DNA of 64,000 nt from NCBI GenBank assembly GCA_050084515.1, contig CM114271.1, positions 1,116,001 through 1,180,000 on the forward strand, in the 5' to 3' direction. Position 1 is the stretch's first letter; each line of letters starts with the position of its first letter. Position numbers and translations under genes: made by a program. The notes beneath the pieces were generated by a model, which saw only the letters and a program-made list of their open reading frames with translations, ran no database searches and was not told where the DNA came from. This stretch comes from Blasia pusilla. Its lineage: Eukaryota; Marchantiophyta; Marchantiopsida; Blasiales. Of the stretch, positions 1-10,575 are shown in pieces.

Positions 1-708
1 TTCCTTTCATTCCATTTATACGAACTCCTCTTTGTTTTTTATTCTTCATATGTCGACTCTCGATCATATGTTGGTGGACATGGATAGACGACCGCTCGCT
101 CTTATCACAAATATACCAATCCCTTCTTAGAGAACTGGAGGACAAGCCATCATATTGAATATTGATGGCCTTTACTTATTCCCCTTGGCGCTCGCATCTT
201 TTGAGGGGGTGCTATGTAGGTTTGAAGTAACCTCACTTTCTTTGGAGCTTCTCCAAACCCGAAAGGTCTGCACCTCTCTCCTATGTGAACATAATTCATT
301 TGTGCCATTTGTTAGTAGTGTTCAAATTTGGTATTTTTGGAGAAGCCTACTTTTTTTAGCGCCTTCCCTAACATTTATCGTGCACATTTCCACATTTTCT
401 ATGTTGAATCCCTCTTCCATTAATTCCTACAAATCTACATAATTTTCACAAATTGGCACGTGTGGAGGCTCAAAAAAGAAGTTGTGTGTTTCGTGCATAG
501 AAACTAACGCCCCAAGTGTAAATACGCCCTGTTCTATTGATTGAATCGTCTCCAACGTAAGTTCATTCCATCCACGATCATTTCTCATGCCAATATATTT
601 TTGACCTTTATCTAAAGACTCTTATTTATAATTCTTATGTTTATTCAGACTCCCAATTTCCTCAAATCCCATAGACATACGTGATTTTTGAATGGTATTT
701 TGTGGCAA
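1..708 (+). other. 5' part of Helitron 1, no intact gene
   Basis: Mixed AT-rich sequence with only short chance frames. It lies upstream of the first recognisable Helitron peptide at 709. It is assigned to Helitron 1 by position only; the Helitron 5' terminus (a TC start) is not in the window. Confidence 0.4.
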
Positions 709-2148
709 AGTTCAGGAAAGGAAACGAGCCAATCGTGATGATAAATTGGCAATTCAACGACAAAAAAAGAGGACCTACCAACAAGAGTATAAGGGTTTCA
801 CGTTCATTCCTCTTCTATTTTGGTAGTAGAGGTCATTTCAAGTCTTCAAAATATCCAACCACCAACTAATGGAAGTCCATCCATAAGGTCTTATATTCGA
901 ACTTGTGTTTCCTTCTTTTTGTGCATCTTTGCTCTTAACCCTTCCACATTCATATCCAACTTTGTGTTCTTTCTAATCTTTGTAAACTTTCTCTCTTTTT
1001 GCAAGCCTCTCAATGATTGATGTAATGGTTTGGTAGATAGAATTATGGAGGTGGAGAAGATGAGTTCATTCAAAAATATTCTACAATTCAGGTACAAGAA
1101 GTTGCCACTTATGGATCGCCAAGAGTTCAATTACCTAGCATCTCACTCTATGAAGTTTCCGAGATTCCTACGACTAGGCAACAGTACAGACAACACCAAG
1201 AGATGAGTTAACTACCAATACCCTTATTCAAGATGGACTATTGGAGACTCAACATGAAGTCATCAATAATGCCTCAACTCTTCGCAATATTTGGAGTGAA
1301 GTAGTCTTAAGAGTGGATATTTTTCCATTTGCGCTTGATGAAAGCATGTTACCAATACAACGTGCCACTAACCCAAATGCCTGCACAATTTTCCCTTTGC
1401 CTAATATTGATAGAGTCGTAAGGGTTAACAAATTTTCTCAATATTGCAAGGAGACCAAACTTCCAAGAAAGTGATATTATGAAGTTGCGATTACAAAAGA
1501 GTTTCAATCCTACAAGTGGTCGTCATACAATGGGTCATATGATGGAAATATATCCATCATGCCGTGCTCTAGATTGGAAATATGAAATGGTGAGAGGTCC
1601 AAGTCTCATGACTCATCATATGGTATATGTTTTGACCATGGGAAGATATCTTTGCCCCTTTTGAAGGCATCTCCTCCATTCTTGAAATCATTGATTTTAG
1701 GTGTTGTTCCTATAGCTAGGAGTTTTTTTTTTCCTCATCCAAGAGTTTACAATTTTGCACTTCAACTAGCATATACTTGACACTTCAGGGTTCAAGGTAG
1801 GATCTATCATTCTATTGGACCCTTACATCTTGAGATGGGGACTAATCCCCAATTTTTTGTATTTTACATTCATGATACTATAAATGAATTGGAGAATGGT
1901 GAAAGAGTTATGTGTAGGTTTATTCATTTTAATTATAAGATCTTGAAAGGGATACAAGAGATATTCTATGAATGCAATCTATATGTCAATATTTTTTGTT
2001 GTATGGGCAACGAGGCAAGTGACCTTAATATGACGATCATCCAAAACTCAAGTAAGAGAGGTATCAATGCAAAGTGTTATAACTTGCCAATTACTTCTAA
2101 GGTGGTCGCTATTTTACCAGGTGATGGAAGTGAACATGTTGACCATCG
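709..2148 (+). pseudogene. Helitron 1 Rep/helicase gene, N-terminal part (broken)
   Basis: Successive short frames match the N-terminal part of the Helitron 2 protein. Bases 709-798 encode a basic stretch (QERKRANRDDK, then QRQKKRTYQQEYKGF) like the arginine/lysine-rich N-terminus common in plant Helitron proteins. Bases 1,241-1,474, 1,479-1,664 and 1,835-2,176 match Helitron 2 residues near SGRHTLGSIREICPSC, the ELENRGRV region and the EVVAILSGD region. Frameshifts and stops separate them, so no functional protein is possible. The match ends abruptly at 2,148, where the first bases of retroelement B begin. The catalytic HUH and helicase parts are not in this piece. Bases 1,041-1,351 recur at 16,765-17,080 inside the leader of element C. 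Confidence 0.8.
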
Positions 2149-2348
2149 TGTCATGACCATACGGACTATGTCGTAGAGTATAGTGTGCTAGTAGAGGCCG
2201 TACCTTATGTAGGGCCGTAGTGTCTAGGTAGAGATGCGGTTTCATACATAGGGTTGGGGGTTACTCAGTTGAGGGTGACTTTTCCAATAGGCTCGATTGT
2301 ATGTGATTCTATACGTGTTTTATGACAGAAGGTCTTTCACGGATTTCA
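2149..2348 (+). repeat. 5' terminal segment A1 of element B
   Basis: This segment matches 8,338-8,701 read on the minus strand and 15,064-15,370 on the plus strand. It begins TGTCATGACC exactly where Helitron 1 is interrupted. It has an internal deletion of about 170 bp at about 2,291 relative to the 8,338-8,701 copy. No B-type (U) segment precedes it. In the other copies a U segment follows directly after the bases matching 2,348; here the leader follows instead. Confidence 0.75.
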
Positions 2349-3244
2349 CTCAAAGAACTCGAGTAGATCGATGGTAGCTTCGATCGTGGATCAGTAGGAT
2401 CTGGTTGGGGCTGATTGTGTACTCAACCGTGGATGTTCATGGCTTGTGGCCTATGTTGGAGGTATGAATCTGGTGCGTGGTTGGTTGGGAAATAACCGCC
2501 TTGCTAAGAGCTTTCCAACGGGCATTAGATCGCCGGATTTCGTTAAGGGAGTTGGAAGTTATCAAGGATTGAAGATTGTGGTTAGTGTTCGACTGTTTTT
2601 TGATATGGAGAGCTTTGAATGCGGAAGCTTTGTTGAAGTTCATCCAGATTGGGTGAGAGGTTCCTGTTGCTACCTGTATTTTGATCTCATGTGAAGCTAT
2701 CTGCTTGAGTGTGTGGAGCGTTGCGGATTTTTGTGTGCATGAATCTGGGCGGAAGCGTATGCGATTCTGGAGGTGTATGGACAGCAAGTTTGTCTGATTT
2801 TTAGCTCAGAGTACAGAGCTCGGTTGTAGTTGATTTTTGTGGAGAGATAGCTATGGTGGCCAATTGAATTTTGGTCAAAATAGATTAAATTTTGGTCAAG
2901 GATTCGTGGAGTTATTGCTGATCGAAATTTTATGGATAGTAGATCGGAGGGGTTGGTCGATTGGTGACTCGTCCATTGTTGGAGATGCCTATCCCGTTGA
3001 GGGCGCCCTGGTTGGGCCTCTCTCCATAGCGAAGCATGGAAAACGGGGTGATAGGGGCATGTCTCGAGCATTTCTCGGCGTTTCGAGGCTTCGAGGCAAC
3101 TCGTGGTAGCTCGGGGCGAATGGGCGTGAGAGGCGGAGTAAGGAGCAAGGAGCAAACAAGCTTGCTTGCATGGGCGTGAGACAGTTTTTGCAGGATTTGT
3201 GAGTTGGGTGTTGCATAACTAGTCCTCCATCTTTGGGCTATTCT
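2349..3244 (+). other. Leader of element B, noncoding or unassigned
   Basis: About 0.9 kb, richer in G than its surroundings. It contains several open frames on both strands (for example minus-strand 2,697-3,155), but none looks like a known domain and none has a counterpart in element C. The phrase AGCTTTCCAACGGG near 2,509 is typical of plant LTR/leader sequence. It is read as untranslated leader. The right junction, with gypsy fragment A, lies near 3,245 but could not be fixed. Confidence 0.4.
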
Positions 3245-3257
3245 GCCTGGAAGACGC

Positions 3258-3695
3258 TTAACTGTTGAGTAGTTGAGTAGCCATTGGTTTCACCTTCCGG
3301 GCCACTGTCTTGTATTTTGTGTACACTTGTGCATCCATGGGATGTTCGTCAGACTCAAACCCGTGCACATCCGCTTCCTTCTCCGTAGATTCATATTCAT
3401 TTTCTCCTTCCATGAACCTTGATATCTCTTCATGCAACTCACGCGAGTGAATTGTAATCACCCTTGTATCCAGCGAATCGGTGTTCATATGGGTAAACAC
3501 CTCTTCAAGACTATCTCCAAAACCCTCTTCTTCATACATCCCACTAATGAACTCTTCATCTAATAGAAAACCCTTACATTTTAACAAACCCTCCTTTTTT
3601 TTCATAAAACGTCTTTTCTTTTCATTCATTTCTTTCATCATTTGGAATCTACTAGACCACGAAGAAAAACATTGAGAAAACCCACACCTAAACAT
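3258..3695 (-). pseudogene. Start of pol of gypsy element A (protease-RT linker)
   Basis: A 145-codon minus-strand frame. The first part is acidic and charged; the C-terminal end reads KYKTVARKVKPMATQLL, which resembles the linker found just before the reverse transcriptase in one group of plant gypsy polyproteins (recalled family pattern, not searched). It lies downstream of the gag-protease frame in the same orientation, with about 145 bp of interrupted sequence between. The RT itself is absent because the element ends near 3,245. The methionine at 3,695 is simply the first in the open frame. Confidence 0.5.
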
Positions 3696-3839
3696 ATACG
3701 ATTCTTCCCCCTCTACTAGCGGAAGACTCCTTCTTTTCTCAGCAGCCCCATATTCCCGCTCTATAGGAGTGCTAACTAAAAATCCGAAAACTCTTTCTCT
3801 ACCTTCATAGGACCATCTCTTAACTTCTCTCTATTCCTT

Positions 3840-6095
3840 TCATGACTTACTCAAAAAGAAGGAATTGGCGATCTTGTTCCATCCTCGACTTCTAATACGG
3901 GCATAATGAGACCCATCATCCATGACTTTGGTCTCCATTCTAGATGTTGTGATGTAAGGTTGCCCAAGAATCATAGGATAAGCAGCTCCATTCTGAACAA
4001 AGAAATTTTGCTCAATCAACACATCTCCGATACGAGTTTTGACGGATGGACAAGCATCATAGAGTTCATCTTTTTGGTTGTTAGCCGCTCCTAGTACCCA
4101 TCCATGCCCTGTATCAATTGGCCATATCCCTTTGTCGTACACACTTCGCGACATGATGTTGATCTCCGAACCATGATCAACGAGAGCCAAAACTGACTCT
4201 TGAAGAGAGCCAAGTCGAACTCTAGCCTCCGTCGTTGCACGCGCCCAATATGATCGAGAATAGTGTCCACCATTATGCCTTTCTTCACCTTGTTCTATCA
4301 AGGCTTCTCCTACTCTCGCCTCTTTTCCCTGTAAGTTAAGCTTTTGTCCAAACACTTGGCAAAGCTCTTCATCTTCTTCTTCTGTGATGTAAGTATCCAA
4401 AGCTCTCACCATCACCATATCTGCAGTCATCTGCCTCTTCCTTTTGATCACATCTATGATCAACTCATGAAAGTCACGTTTGGCTATGCCCAAGACTTCC
4501 CTCAAAGAAAACTCTATTTTCGCATCCAAAATCCTCTCCTCAAGAATCTCCTTTAAATTCGTGCTTGTCTCGATATCAGACTGCAGCTTGTATGTAGGAG
4601 TCTTACCCTTGGTCTTCTGAGGAGACCTCAATTCGTTCTTCTTGGTCCTTGATGCTTTGACATGAGAATCCCTCATAGATTCAGATGTGGAAGGTCCTTC
4701 TTCTCTTGATGGCTGCGCCTCCGGTTGTCCTTTTCTTCTTAAGGTCCTTGCTCTTCTTGCGGCTTCCTCAGCATCAACACCATCATTTTCGCGTCTCCTC
4801 TTCTCCTCCACACTAGCATCTTGCCAACTCACATGTTTCTCTTGTGTTAGGTATGCTTTAACAGACCCAGCTTCCACTGGATCATCCCATCCAGTCAGAT
4901 GACGGATAGTCTCTGCCTCTCGTATCATAACTTCTCGAGGAAATTCTAATGATTCACTTTTAGCTACAAATACAATAGACACTTCAATTTTTACTGCAAA
5001 GGTATCAGAATCTAATGTCGTAGTGGCAACTCCTACTTGACTTCTCACTAAGCCTTTCATACCTCCTCTACCAAAGTTGGTATTCAACGGCATACCAGTC
5101 TGCGTTGAATGAATCTTCCCATCTTTGAAGTTTATTATTCCATTTCTAAGAGCTTCTGAAAATTCCTCACATTCTCGACGTTGATGCTCAACACTATCAC
5201 ACCATATACATCTTCTCACAAAGTTCTTACTTGTTGAAGGAGCACCAACACTAGGATTCCTATCAAGTTTAAGCTCAGCCATTTCTACTCTCAACTCTCT
5301 CAAACCTTTCACCAACTCATCAATGGTAGAATCTTCAAGCTTTGCTGGCATGGGCTTAGGCAATGGATTTGAAATTGGTACCTCCGACTTGAATACTGTG
5401 GTTCTACCTCTACTTCGACTTTGCTTTGTGAGGATAGCAACAGCTTCTTCCACTTTCTTCCAATTAGTGCTGACACCTTCTTCTTCATTCTTGTCCGCCA
5501 ACATTATAAAAAGCTTGTCCTCCAAATTCTCATCTTCCGCCTCAAGGAATAACTCGGTTTTCCTCAAGTCTAGAGCTGCTCTTTCAGAAGGAGAAAGCTG
5601 AAAAAACCGCTTCTCAAACTCACGCAACAATTCATTTGGATTCATTCCCTTCCTTGGACGTTGCTCTATCCATTCTAGAAAACTCCTCTTAGTCACCCGA
5701 TCCACATCATCATCGAAGAATTCTCCTTTCAGCAACTGTTCGTACTCCTCCCATGAGGTTGGATTTTCTGCTCTCAACTTCTTTACTTGACTACGGATCT
5801 CTGGTATTACAGCTAACTCAAAACTTGACACCATATCACCTTTGGGTACACGGTTAACCTCCATCTCACAGACGTACTCTCGAACATACCTGGTGATGTT
5901 CCCGCCATCAAATCTTCCCAACTTCTTTACAATCGCTTGGAGAGCCCTTGTTGATCTTTGCTCTCCGATGTGAACTCCTCCTTGTTGGCTCAACAATGTT
6001 GTCAAAGTTCGGAGAAGATCTTCAGCTCCCTCACTTCCAATTGATGAAGTACTCCCAAAAGTAGTCATCTCGATAAGACTCCAACTTGCAAACAC
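3840..6095 (-). CDS. Gag-protease polyprotein of gypsy element A
   Basis: An uninterrupted 751-codon frame, the longest intact gag of the B/A block. Residues about 50-240 form the helical gag/capsid region (WEEYEQLLKGEFFDD, RFFQLSPSERAAL). A CCHC zinc knuckle (CIWCDSVEHQRREC) lies near residue 300 and binds RNA in this family. A lysine/glutamate-rich linker follows. Near residue 638 LVDHGSEINIM is the retropepsin active site (DHG in place of the usual DTG/DSG), and ILGQPYI lies about 70 residues further on, as expected at the end of the fold. The first ATG of the frame lies about 25 bp inside the primer-binding site. Gag packages the element's RNA and the protease cuts the polyprotein. The absence of stops contrasts with the decayed frames of element B around it, so this insertion is probably younger. 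Confidence 0.8.
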   Translation of the reverse strand: MFASWSLIEMTTFGSTSSIGSEGAEDLLRTLTTLLSQQGGVHIGEQRSTRALQAIVKKLGRFDGGNITRYVREYVCEMEVNRVPKGDMVSSFELAVIPEIRSQVKKLRAENPTSWEEYEQLLKGEFFDDDVDRVTKRSFLEWIEQRPRKGMNPNELLREFEKRFFQLSPSERAALDLRKTELFLEAEDENLEDKLFIMLADKNEEEGVSTNWKKVEEAVAILTKQSRSRGRTTVFKSEVPISNPLPKPMPAKLEDSTIDELVKGLRELRVEMAELKLDRNPSVGAPSTSKNFVRRCIWCDSVEHQRRECEEFSEALRNGIINFKDGKIHSTQTGMPLNTNFGRGGMKGLVRSQVGVATTTLDSDTFAVKIEVSIVFVAKSESLEFPREVMIREAETIRHLTGWDDPVEAGSVKAYLTQEKHVSWQDASVEEKRRRENDGVDAEEAARRARTLRRKGQPEAQPSREEGPSTSESMRDSHVKASRTKKNELRSPQKTKGKTPTYKLQSDIETSTNLKEILEERILDAKIEFSLREVLGIAKRDFHELIIDVIKRKRQMTADMVMVRALDTYITEEEDEELCQVFGQKLNLQGKEARVGEALIEQGEERHNGGHYSRSYWARATTEARVRLGSLQESVLALVDHGSEINIMSRSVYDKGIWPIDTGHGWVLGAANNQKDELYDACPSVKTRIGDVLIEQNFFVQNGAAYPMILGQPYITTSRMETKVMDDGSHYARIRSRGWNKIANSFFLSKS

Positions 6096-6120
6096 AAACT
6101 ACCGCCTCCAAGAGCTCTTA

Positions 6121-6132
6121 GTGGAAGCACCA
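6121..6132 (-). promoter_or_regulatory. tRNA primer-binding site of gypsy element A
   Basis: Minus-strand TGGTGCTTCCAC lies two bases after the CACGACA end of the LTR. It has the position, the TGG start and the length expected of a minus-strand primer site. The matching tRNA was not identified. Confidence 0.6.
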
Positions 6133-6134
6133 TT

Positions 6135-7399
6135 TGTCGTGTCTAGAGTCTTTCTTCGAGCAAGGGCGGGCCTTCTAGCTGCGGTCGATGCAAGGTGAAC
6201 TCTCTAATAAGTTCTCCTTTTTCAATACAAAATTATGATGTACACTCTCCATTCTCTCACGACACGTATCACAAATGGAAGTGCCGAGGCGATCACTTTT
6301 TCGTAACATCGGAACCCAAAATTCCTAACTATAAAATCCCTATAAACTATTTTACGCTTGTACACGAGGAAGATAGCACAACTAGTGTTAAACCCTACTT
6401 GAGCACGCCTATTGACATCCATGGATCGCTATATAAGGACATACAAAGTACAATCCCATGTCCTTCCATATGTGACAATAGGAAGAATCACCGGAGTTTG
6501 AGATTGCATGACCTGGTTCATGAACGCCTCCCCAAAGTGATAAACTAAATAGCGAGTGAACCAGTGCCTATCAACAAAGAGTACCTTGACATGGTAAGGA
6601 TTGAGGAAAGGAAAGTCGGGCACAGCTCGTGATCCACCCCTATCCATGCTTGACACACATTCTCTACTCTCCTCAAGAATGGGTTTTGGTAGAGTTATTC
6701 TCCCAAGAGGGGTAATCCACTCTCATTGGGGAAGTAACAAGCCAAAACATCCACTATTTTAGTATGACTAAACTCCTCTCCGGTGACAAACCTCTCATCC
6801 CCACACACACACAACCACACTCTAGAAATCTCTCGAAGAATAGACCATGGTCAAGTTACTCTCCCAAGAGGGGTGATCCACTCTCATTGGAAGAGCAAGC
6901 AATCCCAAAGCCATACACTCAAGAGAGACACGAGAGACTCAAGATGTGGAATAGAAGGTGATGAACCCTTGAAGGTCCCTCCTCTTTATATACTCACAAG
7001 GGATCAACAAGAGTACGAAATAGAGCTTATTTTATCTTGTGCCACATGGCTTCCTCTCAAGGCTTAGCCAATCATATTTTGACACAAGTAGATTTCCTCT
7101 TATCTCTTCTAAAATATCCTCTTTTACCCACATGATATTTTCCAAATTACCCCAACTAACCTAGCCACCAACCAAGACTACTTTTGCTTTTCATTAAAGC
7201 AACTACTTTAGTTTTATAAAGTCATCTTTTATTTATTACCTCCTTTTCCTAAAATTGGGCCCGCATAAAAGAGGCACCATAAAGAGGTTTAAACATAAGA
7301 ATCTCTTTTTTATAAGCCAATTTACTTAATACTAATGAAACTCTATCTAACACTTAATGACGAAGGAGTTTACACACTGGTTGATTTTACTTTACGACA
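6135..7399 (-). repeat. 5' LTR of gypsy element A
   Basis: A 1,265 bp stretch that on the minus strand starts TGTCGTAAAG and ends GACACGACA, so it has TG...CA ends and a short terminal inverted repeat. It is followed by a primer-binding-like site and then gag. No second copy exists in the window because the 3' half of the element is missing. It contains an imperfect direct repeat of about 60 bp (6,671-6,730 and 6,832-6,890; shared core CTCCCAAGAGGGG) that could be a duplicated promoter or enhancer block. Confidence 0.65.
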
Positions 7400-8230
7400 C
7401 CGTGGTGCGGACAGTGGTAGTTTTACCACGAGTGGATTGAGGTATCGGCTACCTTTTCCACTTCCGACGGTTGATGAAGAGGAGGACGAGGGTGTTCCAA
7501 ACACCGATTCTTCTACGTTGTTATCGAGTGTTGCAGCTCCATTGATTTGGGACATGGACGGGATATATCGGGCCATGAAGGGCCCACGATGATACTCGGA
7601 TGCAGTGGGCACTATTGAGTTGAAGGACTTCATTCAGGAGTTTGATATGTGGTGTGATATGCAGATGTTGCGGAACACTACATTATTTACACCCTTCTTG
7701 GCTTGGAAGGGGTTGTTTCAGCACTTGGAGCGACCACCCATGGACGATTACCATGAGTTTAGGAAGGACCATGTTTCTGAGATTGAGGCCTGGAGACAAT
7801 ATTGGTCTCCAGGCTATGTATCTATCACCCATGGTGGTATTGGTAGTAGTGCTCCTACTATGCCCACCCCACGTTGAGTGTTATGAGTACGAGCCGGAGT
7901 GGGGTACCAATGGAGGTACCCATGGAGGTACTAGTGGAGGTAATAGTGCCCCACCATCATTCAGCCCAGTTGCAAAGTTCTTCAAGAGGTTGAAGAAGAA
8001 CTATTAGGGAGTGAAGACAAAGAAGTTGAGGAATCTTCAAGAATTTGATCGAAAGACTGGTGAGAGTCTTTATGAGGCATACTCTCCTATGCGAAACTTG
8101 ATTTCAGTTACCCAGGGTGTGATTGAGGCTCAGGCAGTCCAGTTTTGGTATGGGATCTTGGACAGAGAGTTGGGATAGGTGATGCTACTCTTATGACTGA
8201 TGATTCACCCACATTGACCAATGTGTTTGT
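7400..8230 (+). pseudogene. Gag of element B, N-terminal half (plus-strand copy)
   Basis: Open stretches at 7,400-7,591 and 7,592-7,876 share one reading frame, separated by a TGA near 7,590. They match the gag of element C: VGTIELKDFIQEF against VGTIELHDFIAEF, and MDDYHEF against MHDYHEF. Downstream, GGT-rich codons (TSGG-type repeats) and FKRLKKNY match the second gag copy at 12,361-12,727. After 7,876 stops and frame changes accumulate. The gag ends at 8,230, where it abuts the CA end of an inverted terminal repeat, a join expected if an element end was integrated into the element's own cDNA. A 10 bp inverted repeat lies at 7,788-7,814. Confidence 0.65.
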
Positions 8231-8809
8231 TGTCGTGCGAATCCACATCGTCATACAACATACATCGCTGACAAACCATACTCACATACATACATAACAT
8301 AGACGAGAGCATCCACAAACACAAGTGTACCAAAATTGAAATCCGTGAAAGACCAACTTTCATAAAACACGTATAGAATCACATACAATCGAGCCAAACC
8401 TACTCCACGATGGGAGAATCTAGGTCGAAGCTTGGAAACACCATATCCAAGAGCTCTACTCACTACCAAGGCTAACTCCCAACGCAACAGGCTCAACTCA
8501 AAGAACTAACAGTTCTTTGAGTGCACTCCACCTTATATCCTCCAACCTAAGAGCGGGCCCTACTGGAAAAGTCACCCTCAATGGAGTAACCCCCAACCCT
8601 ATGTATGAAATTGCATCTCTACCTAGACACTACGGCCCTACATAAGGTATGGCCTCTACTAGCACACTATACTCTACGACATAATCCGTATGGTCATGAC
8701 AGCTGTCGTGTGAATCCACATCGTCATACAACATACATCGCTGACATACCATACTCACATACATACATAACATAGACGAGAGCATCCACAAACACAAGTG
8801 TACCACAAC
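8231..8809 (-). repeat. 3' terminal repeats of element B: B1-A2-B2 (split direct repeat)
   Basis: Read on the minus strand: U1 (8,809 to 8,704), two bases GC, A2 (8,701 to about 8,338, starting TGTCATGACC), then U2 (about 8,337 to 8,231, ending GCACGACA). U1 and U2 are about 106 bp and nearly identical. A2 matches the 5' segment at 2,149. A purine tract lies immediately upstream of U1. The same order, U-A-U, is found at the end of element C. A 5' LTR of the usual kind would have U on the left as well, but it is absent at 2,149. Confidence 0.7.
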
Positions 8810-8820
8810 TCGCCCCCCTA
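8810..8820 (-). promoter_or_regulatory. Polypurine tract of element B
   Basis: Minus-strand TAGGGGGGCGAG ends at the first base of U1. Element C has AGGGGGGCGA in the same position (25,325-25,334). This is the expected site for plus-strand primer formation by RNase H. Confidence 0.65.
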
Positions 8821-8982
8821 ACTAGCGGTTAGATCCCTCTAACTCCCAGGTAGCCCTATACATCTACTACATGCTATACACCTTCTTGGGTGCACGAATC
8901 AGAAGGCCGGGTGCAAGGTTGCCTCATCGTTAGTCGCACATCTATAATCCATATCATGCAAAGATCAAGTCATCTACCTCTC

Positions 8983-9408
8983 CTAAGTACATCGAGGACA
9001 AACCCACCTTCCAGTAGGAACAACATCCATACGTGGAGTCAAACACATCATGTGCCAACCCGTAGAACACCGATCACACACCAACATACGGGTTGCGTTA
9101 CCAGCAGACCCACACAACATGCACCTCAAGCTAGCACGTATCATGGCTAAGCTTGGATCAACAGTACCATCCACATTTGGAAGATGACATGGTGCACAAT
9201 TACGATCATGGTCCTTCCAAACAACTCCATCACGACCCTCCAACATGAGAACTCCAGAAGCTAACACCTCGCGCACTCGTAAAATAGTGCGGTCTGCCGT
9301 CACATCCAACGTTGTCGGTGCAATCTGCTGCAAATAGACATAGTCTCCAACATGGAACCTACGAATCGATGGTCGATAACCTCCACCCCGAATGGTTACA
9401 TACCGCAA
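8983..9408 (-). pseudogene. Integrase C-terminal domain with PHD finger (element B, inverted copy)
   Basis: A 141-codon frame. Residues about 18-78 (GDYVYLQQIAPTTLDV...) look like the SH3-like C-terminal domain of gypsy integrases. Residues 96-140 form a complete C4HC3 PHD finger: CMLC, CDRC, HMMC and CPRC, with the conserved tryptophan two residues before the last cysteine pair. PHD fingers bind histone H3 tails, so the domain may steer integration as chromodomains do in chromoviruses; that role is inference. The frame is cut off from the integrase by a TGA at 9,488-9,490 and a TAA near 9,425. Element C has the same domain at 25,011-25,150, showing that it belongs to the family. Confidence 0.75.
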
Positions 9409-9487
9409 CGTATCACTGTGTTGTTAAGCAATGGCAAGATTCTCAAAGGCTGTTGGCATAACTCTCCGAAAGAGCTCTGCCCGCTGA

Positions 9488-10575
9488 GATCACACTCTCA
9501 TCCATATCTCTAGGTCATCAAGGTTCACCACCCCACTAGACTCCCGACAAATTGATGCTGGCAAGTCTGGATCTCGGCAGTATAACAGAAAATAAGGTGA
9601 GAAGGAAGCCAAGGATGCTTGGCAACTGAAGCTATACCCCATGGCTAACCATGGCAACTGAATATCCCTGTCTCCAAGATGCCCCTTGTGTAGGCCATAC
9701 TTGCGCAATGCCCTCTTCACCGTCTGAACCATACGCTCAGCCAAACCATCCGCCTTTGGATAATCTCGAGACGTGGTCCGATGATCAATCAACGCCTTGT
9801 CACACAAGACCTCAAACTCACCCTGAAACTCTGTATCCTGGTCGATCAACACCTCAACTGGTGCACCAAAATGACTAAGCACTCTATCAAGAAACGCATA
9901 CGCCGTTCCCTCACTTGCCTTGTCAGGTAATGCCACCAAATCAATCCACTTGGAGAAGTGCTCCACCATCACCAACACATATCGATGATGTCGTAAATTC
10001 AACGGTAACGGTCCTACAAAGTCCATACTCCAACGGTAACCCAACCCCACAATAGGAAAAGGGTGTAACTGTGGTGTAGGGGCATTGAATGATGCCCTCA
10101 CCCGGTCACAAACCATACAACGTGACACCAACTGCTGCACCAGAGTATGCATGCCACGCCACCAATATTGACCAAGGAGTAAGCTATACCTACGCTTTAT
10201 CCCAAAATGTCCCAACTCCTCATGGGCATGTCGCACAATGCGCTCTCTCTGAGCCAAATGCGGCACTACTCGTACTCTATCATCCTCCCACACAAGGAGA
10301 ATATGTGTTCCCTCCAATCGATACCTCTTAGCACGTCGAAGAACACCGTCTCGCTCCTTGGCACTCACTATGCCTAGCATCCTACTGGTCCGTAGGAACT
10401 CCAACACCAACGCATCATCATGAATATCAAGCTGATCCGTACCACCATCTCCAACCTTAGGATTTGAAAGTTGGCCATCTACCCTCTGACTAGAGTAAGA
10501 TGTCATGTGGTCCTCCATACTAGAGTCCACCCCTAACCAACATAAAAAGGCGGATGCATGCCAACCTGGCACCAT
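9488..10575 (-). pseudogene. DDE integrase of element B (inverted copy)
   Basis: A 361-codon frame covering the RNase H-integrase linker and the integrase. The HHCC zinc-binding part is near residues 118-155 (HAHEELGHFG ... CMVC). The catalytic triad is visible as MDFVGPL, DQDTEF and GLAERMV, the Ty3/gypsy D,D-E arrangement, so this is a DDE integrase and not a tyrosine recombinase. It would insert the cDNA into the host genome. The frame ends with TGA straight after WMRV. The plus-strand copy at 14,884 has the same stop, so it predates the duplication. The frame pairs with 13,802-14,884 as an inverted repeat. Confidence 0.85.

Larger units (their letters stand above)
3245..7399 (-). mobile_element. 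Gypsy element A, 3'-truncated, with 5' LTR, primer site, gag-protease and start of pol
   Basis: On the minus strand the order is 5' LTR (7,399 to 6,135), two spacer bases, a primer-binding-like site TGGTGCTTCCAC (6,132 to 6,121), a gag-protease frame (6,095 to 3,840) and a pol N-terminal remnant (3,695 to 3,258). RT, RNase H, integrase and the 3' LTR are missing, so the element was cut on its 3' side near 3,245. Its right flank is the gag gene of element B, so it sits inside B. It has no methyltransferase and is unrelated to B/C at the protein level. The left boundary is approximate. Confidence 0.75.

Noticed and set aside
2697-3155. 152-codon minus-strand frame
   Set aside because: No domain, overlaps other frames on both strands and lies in a retroelement leader.
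9651-10331. Plus-strand frames at 9,651-9,878 and 10,089-10,331, also found mirrored at 14,043-14,723
   Set aside because: Their duplication only reflects the inverted integrase copies; they are antisense shadows.
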